A DNA stretch of 64,000 nucleotides, taken from the NCBI RefSeq assembly GCF_009935845.1, contig NZ_QWEK01000027.1:1-64000 (forward strand), read 5' to 3'. Positions 25,303 through 30,884 of the stretch are shown piece by piece; within the stretch, counting starts at the first letter, position 1; each line of letters starts with the position of its first letter. Origin of the DNA: Pseudoflavonifractor sp. 524-17 (lineage in GTDB: Bacteria; Bacillota; Clostridia; Oscillospirales; Oscillospiraceae). The notes beneath the pieces are model-generated. The model was given only the letters and a program-made list of their open reading frames with translations. It had not been told where the DNA came from and did no database searches. The position numbers and the translations under genes were made by a program.

Positions 25303-25548
25303 TTAATCTACATCTTCCAAATCCATACATTTGAATTGGCTGGCATCAAAAAAGTCATAAAGAGAAATTCCAAGACCGTCACAGAGGAGCTTGATGGTGA
25401 CGATACCTGGATTACGGCTACTGCCATGAATAATGTTTTTTATGGTTGAGGGCGGGATACCGGCTTGCCTTGCCAAGGAATTGATATTGTAGCCATGTAT
25501 TGCGCAGAGCTGCTGGATACGCAGTGCCACCAATTTCTGTGTATCCAT
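25303..25548 (-). CDS. XRE-family regulator
   Basis: An 81-residue single-domain helix-turn-helix protein: LVALRIQQLCAIHGYNINSL, then ARQAGIPPSTIKNIIHG and TIKLLCDGLGISLYDFF, the common Clostridia XRE type. The ATG at 25548 is preferred because GGGGGCG lies 7 nt before it; an ATG 18 nt upstream lacks a ribosome site. Several copies of GGACTTTA/TAAAGTCTA surround its promoter region, including a perfect 14-bp palindrome. The bidirectional hairpin at 25251-25292 serves as its terminator. Confidence 0.87.
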   Translation of the reverse strand: MDTQKLVALRIQQLCAIHGYNINSLARQAGIPPSTIKNIIHGSSRNPGIVTIKLLCDGLGISLYDFFDASQFKCMDLEDVD

Positions 25549-25573
25549 CTGCACGCCCCCGTCCATAAAAAGT

Positions 25574-25669
25574 CTATCTCAGTTTACCCACTTAAACAGG
25601 GGAGGATGGACTTTATATGGACTTTCGAGAGAGATGGGTGTATAATGACACAAGACTTTATAAAGTCTA
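25574..25669. promoter_or_regulatory. Cluster of GACTTTA operator half-sites
   Basis: Perfect palindrome GACTTTATAAAGTC lies at 25654-25667. Related half-sites appear as AAGTCTATC near 25574, GGACTTTATATGG near 25609 and GGACTTTCG near 25619. They lie upstream of the XRE gene that ends at 25303 and probably bind its product. Confidence 0.55.
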
Positions 25670-25715
25670 TCCTTGCACCCCCCCTCAATGACAGGCCGGC
25701 CCTAAAATGATCAGT

Positions 25716-25746
25716 CAAAAAAATAACACCGTGCTATGGCACGGTG
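25716..25746 (-). terminator. Rho-independent terminator of the third XRE gene
   Basis: On the minus strand CACCGTGC and GCACGGTG form an 8-bp stem around a 4-nt loop (25727-25746), followed by a T-rich run (25716-25726). It sits just after the XRE gene ending at 25757. Confidence 0.8.
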
Positions 25747-25756
25747 CTACTCTGAC

Positions 25757-26014
25757 TTATTCTATTTCACAGCTACTATCAAGACCTTGGAAAAACTCAT
25801 CATAGGTGCATCCATAAATCTTCTTCAGCTCTATCAAAACGCTGGCACGAATATTTAGCTGCCCTGCCTCATACTTGGCATAGGTACTTCTGCCAATGTC
25901 ACATGAGCGCCGTTGCAACTCCGCACATAAATTTTCCTGTGATATGTGGTGGGCCTCTCGGAGCCGTTTCAGGTTGCTGCCGAGGTCCCTGTCACGCCTG
26001 ATTTTTTGTTCCAT
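25757..26014 (-). CDS. XRE-family regulator, divergent from the protease-SLOG operon
   Basis: An 85-residue helix-turn-helix protein: LGSNLKRLREAHHISQENLC, RRSCDIGRSTYAKYEAGQ and SVLIELKKIYGCTYDEFF match the XRE fold. The ATG at 26014 has GGAG 8 nt upstream; in-frame ATGs at 26029 and 26020 have none. Across the 222-nt divergent gap lies a promoter for the GPR-like protease operon whose -35 overlaps ACCAGTATTGGT, so this regulator probably controls that operon. Confidence 0.87.
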   Translation of the reverse strand: MEQKIRRDRDLGSNLKRLREAHHISQENLCAELQRRSCDIGRSTYAKYEAGQLNIRASVLIELKKIYGCTYDEFFQGLDSSCEIE

Positions 26015-26037
26015 ACACATACTCCACATAACTTCTG

Positions 26038-26105
26038 ACCAGTATTGGTTGCAACTATGGTTAGTCTATGGTATGCTGAACCAAAGTATTGTCCGCGATA
26101 TTGGT
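26038..26105 (+). promoter_or_regulatory. Promoter with operator-like dyad for the GPR-like/SLOG operon
   Basis: TTGCAA (26049-26054) and TATGCT (26072-26077) are 17 nt apart, with TG at 26069-26070 giving an extended -10. The dyad ACCA-GTAT-TGGT (26038-26049) overlaps the -35, and TATTGGT recurs at 26099-26105 after the start point. The leader to the first ATG is about 150 nt, with no further feature seen. Confidence 0.6.
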
Positions 26106-26236
26106 CAATAAGAAAATTTTTTGCACAAGGGCTGTACTGTCAGCACAAACCTACTCCAAAAGTAAAGAGCATGATTGATTAAGAGGACGACAGGGGATCG
26201 CTCATTTCATGTGAAGAGAAAGAGGGGTGGCCTGTC

Positions 26237-27034
26237 ATGTTAAAGAGGCTGCTGAAACCGCCGCATGTTAAGTTCAAAACGCTGATATCCCACAAAATAC
26301 CAGTCCATCGGCTCCGGATTCAATCGAAGCTGGCTGCCAACGCGCTCAAGCGGGAGCCGGGCCTGTATATTACGCTGGAGACGGGGCTGCTGAGCTCACT
26401 GACTGCCCTTGAAAATGCCTGCGCCTGCCTCGCCGGCCAGCTGCGTCCGCTGCTGAATCCCTTTTCCGGAAAGACCTTGTGCATCTGCGGAATTGGGAAC
26501 CGGGAGAGGGTCCACGATTCCCTGGGGCCGGAAGTGGCCAGGCGAATCCGGCCAAAGCTGTATGAGGCCATGTCAGTACCGTCCAGCTTTGAAAAGGTGG
26601 CGGTAGTCTGCCCCGGCGTAGACGGCCAGACCAACCTGTCCTGCGAAACCGTCATCGCCGGGATTGCGTCCAAAATAGACGCCGCCTGTATCCTGACCAT
26701 AGATGCCTGCAACTGTAGCAATGCGGAGCGGCTGTGCAGTACCATTCAGGTGAGCGACAGCGGAATGCAGACTTACTCCGGCACCGGCCGCCTGCGCCAG
26801 TCTACCCTTGGAGTCCCTGTTGTCTCTATCGTCGTACCGACTATGATGAAAGCAAACGCCGTTTCCAGAAAAAACTTTGATGATTCTCTTTTCCTGACGC
26901 CTACATGCATCTCGGACGTGGTGGAGGCAGCTGCCTTTGTCATAGCCTGCGCCATCACCCAAATCGTGTATCCGGAGCTTGATTATGAAGACTGTAAGCA
27001 GTGTATTGGCCTTTTTTTGAATGGCGTTGTATAG
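26237..27034 (+). CDS. Germination-protease-like (GPR, peptidase family A25) protein
   Basis: This 265-residue protein resembles the spore protease GPR, which degrades small acid-soluble spore proteins at germination. Matching blocks are LYITLETGL, LCICGIGNRERVHDSLGPEV (GPR: GLGN..TPDALGP), VCPGVDGQT, ILTIDACNC (GPR: IAIDAL), TIQVSDSGMQTYSGTGR and TLGVPVVSIVVPT. The two Asp residues in the DSLGP and TIDA blocks correspond to the proposed catalytic pair. It is about 100 residues shorter than cellular GPR, with changed N- and C-termini, so activation must differ. AGAGGGG lies about 10 nt before the ATG. It precedes a SLOG gene by 17 nt on a mobile element, where its target is unknown. Confidence 0.82.
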   Translation: MLKRLLKPPHVKFKTLISHKIPVHRLRIQSKLAANALKREPGLYITLETGLLSSLTALENACACLAGQLRPLLNPFSGKTLCICGIGNRERVHDSLGPEVARRIRPKLYEAMSVPSSFEKVAVVCPGVDGQTNLSCETVIAGIASKIDAACILTIDACNCSNAERLCSTIQVSDSGMQTYSGTGRLRQSTLGVPVVSIVVPTMMKANAVSRKNFDDSLFLTPTCISDVVEAAAFVIACAITQIVYPELDYEDCKQCIGLFLNGVV

Positions 27035-27051
27035 AGGATTGGAGAGACAAG

Positions 27052-27588
27052 ATGAGGGAGACCACATGCGCCTTTACGGGGCACCGGCCGCACAAGTTCC
27101 CCTGGAAGTATGACGAAACAGATCCGCGGTGTGCCGCGCTGAAAAGGGTTTTGGCGGAACAGGTTGGCAGACTGGCGGAGGCCGGTGTGACGGATTTTTT
27201 CAGCGGCATGGCAGACGGCTCCGATGTCTGGCTGTCCCAGATGGTCCTGGATTTACGCGCAAACAATCCGGCGTTGAAGCTCCATTGCCTTCTCCCCTGC
27301 GAGGGGCAGGCCGGCAAGTGGAGCGGTTCAGCACAAGAACGGTATCATGCCATTTTGAAACAGGCCGATACTGTGGAATATGTGAGCCGGAAATACTACG
27401 ACGGCTGTATGATTGACCGGAACCACCGGCTGGTGGAGGCCGCCGGGCTGCTGCTGGCGGTCTACAACGGAGAGCGGCGCGGCGGAACACAGGCGACGGT
27501 CAGCTACGCCAGAAAGCTGGGCCGGGCGATCATGATTGTTGAGCCTGTGTCGCTGAATATTTCTCATAGCTGTGGGGGCCAAGCCTGA
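27052..27588 (+). CDS. SLOG-family (DUF1273/YpsA-like) nucleotide-binding protein
   Basis: A 178-residue Rossmann-like protein starting MRETTCAFTGHRPHKF, with FSGMADGSDVWLSQMVLD corresponding to the GG-x-G-x-D ligand loop of the SLOG superfamily and LLLAVYNGERRGGTQATV near the C-terminus. SLOG domains are predicted to sense or process nucleotide-derived ligands, often in defence or stress systems. TGGAGAG lies 5-6 nt before the ATG at 27052. It is co-transcribed with the GPR-like gene and followed by an unknown gene 10 nt later. Confidence 0.87.
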   Translation: MRETTCAFTGHRPHKFPWKYDETDPRCAALKRVLAEQVGRLAEAGVTDFFSGMADGSDVWLSQMVLDLRANNPALKLHCLLPCEGQAGKWSGSAQERYHAILKQADTVEYVSRKYYDGCMIDRNHRLVEAAGLLLAVYNGERRGGTQATVSYARKLGRAIMIVEPVSLNISHSCGGQA

Positions 27589-27598
27589 AGGAGTTTAT

Positions 27599-28612
27599 AT
27601 GGACAGATTCCTGGCGATGAAAGAGCATGGGGAGACAATTCTTTTTTCGGAATTGTTAGCAGAACTCCCATCTGATGATGTCCTGCGTGTATTGTTTCCG
27701 CCCCAAAAAAAGACTTGGAAGCAGCTTGCCACCAGGCGGGGGCTGGAGGTCTTAAAGTTACACTTGAACGGGCTTCACCAACCGGAAATTGCAGACAGGC
27801 TGGGGCTTACTCCGGGCCAAGCCGCCTATGCCTTTGTGGAGATAAAAAACTGCCTATATAAAAGAATTCCGCCCTATATAGACGTTGATATTCCCCCGCT
27901 GAGAAAAATTCTGGGATTAGAGCCCCAAAAGCGGGCCGGCTATAGCGAGGAAACAGCGGAAGAAAAACAAGATTTGGGTGTGGCGAAGGGCCCGAAAGGC
28001 TTTTTATGTCAGACATGGGATCAACAAATATTTGTGGACGAGCATGGAATGATAAGAGTCAAAGAACTGGAAAATCAATTACAGTCTGATTATGAGCCGC
28101 TGATGGATATGTTTTATTCCGCAGGATATAAATTGGTGGTTGATTATGTGGCATTTGATTTGGCCCTTTCCTTTGTGGGACAAAGCATTGCCAATTTTGA
28201 AGCGGAGCTGCGGCGAAGAGCTGCGAAAAGTGCAGCCGAAAGAAAAAAGCGAAGTGAAAAACAGAAGAAGTGGGCAGACCATGTTGATGATATGTCCAAT
28301 ATAGTTATTGGTATAGAGTCCATTGATTTGTTTGAAACCGGCTTCCATATCTGGCTGTTGCTCAACACCCAATACCCATATCAACAGCAGAGAGCCTATG
28401 TACAAGAGCGGCATAAAGACATTGTATGCTTCATCAATCATGAGCTGCAAAGCGCCTGGAGACGTGTATGGCAGAAGGTAGCTGCGCTAATACCATTTTC
28501 CGAACTGGTTTCAGTAACAGTTACAAGACAGAATACCGTCCAATACACCTATGAGCTTAAAGAAGGGATTCAGGAGATATTGAAAAGGGATACTAATGAA
28601 GATGGATGCTAA
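27599..28612 (+). CDS. Unknown protein with an HTH-like segment
   Basis: I do not recognise this 337-residue protein. Residues about 50-85 read LEVLKLHLNGLHQPEIADRL and then GLTPGQAAYAFVEIKN, which looks like a sigma-type or winged HTH. A basic helical stretch (LRRRAAKSAAERKKRSEKQK) lies near 203-222. There is no signal peptide or clear membrane segment. GAAGGAG lies 5 nt before the ATG at 27599. It is third in the run with the GPR-like and SLOG genes, and a perfect 18-bp hairpin follows it. It could be the regulator or effector of that trio. Confidence 0.6.
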   Translation: MDRFLAMKEHGETILFSELLAELPSDDVLRVLFPPQKKTWKQLATRRGLEVLKLHLNGLHQPEIADRLGLTPGQAAYAFVEIKNCLYKRIPPYIDVDIPPLRKILGLEPQKRAGYSEETAEEKQDLGVAKGPKGFLCQTWDQQIFVDEHGMIRVKELENQLQSDYEPLMDMFYSAGYKLVVDYVAFDLALSFVGQSIANFEAELRRRAAKSAAERKKRSEKQKKWADHVDDMSNIVIGIESIDLFETGFHIWLLLNTQYPYQQQRAYVQERHKDIVCFINHELQSAWRRVWQKVAALIPFSELVSVTVTRQNTVQYTYELKEGIQEILKRDTNEDGC

Positions 28613-28654
28613 TGATGTGCCACAATGGAAAGATGGAACGTTCCAGGTATTTGG

Positions 28655-28705
28655 CCTCTCTTTTTCAAATCCTGATGGATGCTATCTGGATTTGAAAAAG
28701 AGAGG
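28655..28705. repeat. Perfect 18-bp inverted repeat after the unknown gene
   Basis: CCTCTCTTTTTCAAATCC (28655-28672) and its exact reverse complement (28688-28705) flank a 15-nt loop. There is no T tract on either side, so it is not a classic terminator. It may protect mRNA ends or mark a cassette border. Confidence 0.65.
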
Positions 28706-28796
28706 ATGACTGAAATTGGTGCGACAATTTGGACCTCCAGCGAAAAATATAGGATTGATATGATAAGCACCTATTACTAAGAGAGGAATGAAACTG

Positions 28797-28970
28797 ATGC
28801 AAGAGCTTTGCCCACATTGTGGCGGCGTCATCGTTTCAAAGCAGTCTAATTTCTGTTCTGATTGCGGCCATCAGCTTCGGGAGCTCTCGCCAGAAGAGGC
28901 AGCCAGGGCTGCGCCAGAAGATCAGCGGCAGATACCGATGCCAGTTATCAGAATAGTTTTTCCCGATTGA
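28797..28970 (+). CDS. Small zinc-ribbon protein
   Basis: A 57-residue protein with two CxxC pairs, CPHCGG and CSDCGH, spaced as in a zinc ribbon, followed by an acidic Ala-rich tail. AGAGG lies about 10 nt before the ATG at 28797; an in-frame ATG at 28788 is too close to it. Such short ribbons often accompany ICE or phage genes. Function unknown. Confidence 0.6.
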   Translation: MQELCPHCGGVIVSKQSNFCSDCGHQLRELSPEEAARAAPEDQRQIPMPVIRIVFPD

Positions 28971-29055
28971 ACAGAGCAGGCGTAGCGCAAAATGCCCAGA
29001 TGGAGGTATCTAAGCATCTATTGATAGGTATGGTATGTCCTTTTGGCAAATAATG

Positions 29056-29123
29056 TGGTATACTTGATTCAAGCAGCCGCATGGTTTGACGGCCCACCCA
29101 AACAACGGACTGTTTGGGTGGGC
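29056..29123 (+). promoter_or_regulatory. Extended -10 promoter and leader hairpin before the NYN gene
   Basis: TGGTATACT (29056-29064) is an extended -10; no good -35 is seen. The leader then holds a perfect 13-bp hairpin, GCCCACCCAAACA (29092-29104) with TGTTTGGGTGGGC (29111-29123), loop ACGGAC. It ends 14 nt before the AAAGGAGG of the next gene and could act as an attenuator or RNA-stabilising stem. Confidence 0.5.
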
Positions 29124-29151
29124 TGTTTGCATTTACAAAGGAGGACGCAGG

Positions 29152-30534
29152 TTGACTCATTTGACACAGGAGAAAAGCAATCTATCACAGGCAGCTTATA
29201 AGGACAGCACTTATGTTATCGTTTCAAAAATTGCCTATCTGATCGGTGTGCCAAAGCGTATATTTGAAAATGAACATGAACCGCCCAAATTGGATATATT
29301 TGCACAGTTAGAAAATGATAAAAACGCTCGTATCATCCGTCATCTTTGTATCATACGGACTGAGATTGAACGGAATTTTAAGTACATCAATCAGAAGATG
29401 AAAACGGAATATAAAACGATTTGGACGTTACCGCAGTTTGTGCCGGCCGGTTCAATCAATCAGCTTCTGGCAGATGGGGTCAACGTTATAAAAAAGTCCA
29501 ACACAAAACTGCCTGCCCACATTATAGAAATCAACCGTATTCTTTCAGACCGCATCAATAACTGCAAGAACCTGTTCCCACTTTGGCTCAACTGGAGCTA
29601 TATTCGAGAACTCTTTATCATGCCCAATGGTTTGTGTGAGGACGGAACCAAATCAGCAGTAGAAATCTATTATGCCAGCCTGCGGCTTTACCCCTATCAA
29701 ATGTACATAAATTGGCGGCCCCATGACGAGGGCAACATCCTGTTTAATGATAAAAAATTTGTGACCTTGCTCTATCGCTGGCATGGCGATGAATTCACGG
29801 AATACAGCAAGGTATCTGATGCTGGGAGCTATATCAAAAACAGCATCTATGATTTTATAGATGACAGTGAAAGAGTGGTAATTGTAGTAGACTGTGAAAA
29901 TTCTGACCCCTACAAATTAAGCGCAACCCTGCGAAGATTGAACAGCGACTATGCAGGCAAGATCACTTCTATCATCCTGTTTGATGATATCCACACTGCC
30001 TCTGCCTGGAGCATTTTGGAGAAGTTTATCTCCATCCCTGTAGAGCATATTCTGATTGAGAGAATCAAGCAAAATAAATCGCTGGTGGACATTCGGCTTA
30101 CAGCGAGAGCCTGTCAGGAGTATTATGAAAACAAGGTGGGTTCCTTTATTATCGTCTCAAGTGACTCGGACTACTGGGGGCTTATTTCCTCTCTGCCAAA
30201 AGCCCAGTTTCTGCTTATGATAGAGCATGATAAATGCGGCCCGGATATGAAAGCCGCTCTTACCAACTCTGGAATTTTTTATTGCTATTTAGATGATTTC
30301 TATTCGGGCGATTCGGAAGCACTCAAAACCAATGCACTGTTCCAGGAAATGCGGGACTATATGGAGAAGGCCGTACAACTGAATGTAGTTGATATGCTGA
30401 ATGATGCCCTTCGGGCCACACGGATAGAAATGACCTCCGCGGAACGGCAGCAATTTTACAACAAGTACATTAAAACGCTTCAACTGTCCATCAACGACGC
30501 AGGAAAAGTCTCATTGGTCATTAAAGTGAAATAA
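29152..30534 (+). CDS. NYN/PIN-like nuclease domain protein
   Basis: A 460-residue protein. The C-terminal half resembles the NYN branch of PIN-fold RNases: RVVIVVDCENSDPYKL near residue 242, then IILFDDIH, a central LVDIRLTARACQ, and FIIVSSDSDYWGL near 334, which supply the spaced acidic residues of the active site. The N-terminal half (about 1-235) is unfamiliar, with a possible HTH at YVIVSKIAYLIGVPKRIF. TTG at 29152 has AAAGGAGG 7 nt upstream. It lies in the cargo block beside the restriction gene, so RNA cleavage as a defence or toxin activity is a reasonable inference, unproven. Confidence 0.72.
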   Translation: MTHLTQEKSNLSQAAYKDSTYVIVSKIAYLIGVPKRIFENEHEPPKLDIFAQLENDKNARIIRHLCIIRTEIERNFKYINQKMKTEYKTIWTLPQFVPAGSINQLLADGVNVIKKSNTKLPAHIIEINRILSDRINNCKNLFPLWLNWSYIRELFIMPNGLCEDGTKSAVEIYYASLRLYPYQMYINWRPHDEGNILFNDKKFVTLLYRWHGDEFTEYSKVSDAGSYIKNSIYDFIDDSERVVIVVDCENSDPYKLSATLRRLNSDYAGKITSIILFDDIHTASAWSILEKFISIPVEHILIERIKQNKSLVDIRLTARACQEYYENKVGSFIIVSSDSDYWGLISSLPKAQFLLMIEHDKCGPDMKAALTNSGIFYCYLDDFYSGDSEALKTNALFQEMRDYMEKAVQLNVVDMLNDALRATRIEMTSAERQQFYNKYIKTLQLSINDAGKVSLVIKVK

Positions 30535-30587
30535 GGTTATAGCCAGTATCCGGATAATGTCTATGTGCGAGAGTGAAGTGTTCATCC

Positions 30588-30745
30588 TTCCTGCGCGTAT
30601 GTGCAGGAAAGAGCGACCAACGGGAGCGACAAAAGCCACGCCGTCAGGCGTGTTCGACTGGACGCACAGCGGCCAGTCCGGGGCTTGGGGGGACCCCAAC
30701 AAGCGAGCGGCGATATCCAAAAGGATATCGCCGCTCATTGCTTGT
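30588..30745. repeat. Hairpin-dense non-coding segment
   Basis: The 350-nt gap 30535-30884 has no gene. It holds a chain of stems: TTCCTGC/GCAGGAA (30588-30609), CACGCC-GTCA-GGCGTG (30637-30652), GACTGG/CCAGTC (30656-30678), TTGGGG-GGA-CCCCAA (30685-30699), and GAGCGGCGATATCC-AAAA-GGATATCGCCGCTC (30705-30736) with outer ACAAGC/GCTTGT arms (30699-30745). Such density is seen at transfer or replication origins and in repeat elements. The 12-mer CGCCGTCAGGCG is shared with the topB insertion. Confidence 0.6.
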
Positions 30746-30824
30746 CTACGTTAGCACTCGAACCGCTGTGCTTCTCAGATGTGCCACAGAGAGTTGATAA
30801 AACTTTAGCGCAATTTGTAGAAAC

Positions 30825-30853
30825 TGGACAATGTGCGGTAAGTGTGGTATGAT
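30825..30853 (+). promoter_or_regulatory. Promoter of the type IIG-like gene
   Basis: TGGACA (30825-30830), a 17-nt spacer and TATGAT (30848-30853) with an extended TGTGG just upstream. It lies 31 nt before the ATG at 30885. The -10 element resembles those at 26069, 29056 and 34625. Confidence 0.7.
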
Positions 30854-30884
30854 AAAAAAGACATGAAGAAATGAGGGCGAATAC

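Noticed and set aside
25574-25669. Repeated GACTTTA sites as a CRISPR-like array
   Set aside because: Units are 7-8 bp, irregular in spacing and orientation, which fits operators rather than CRISPR repeats.
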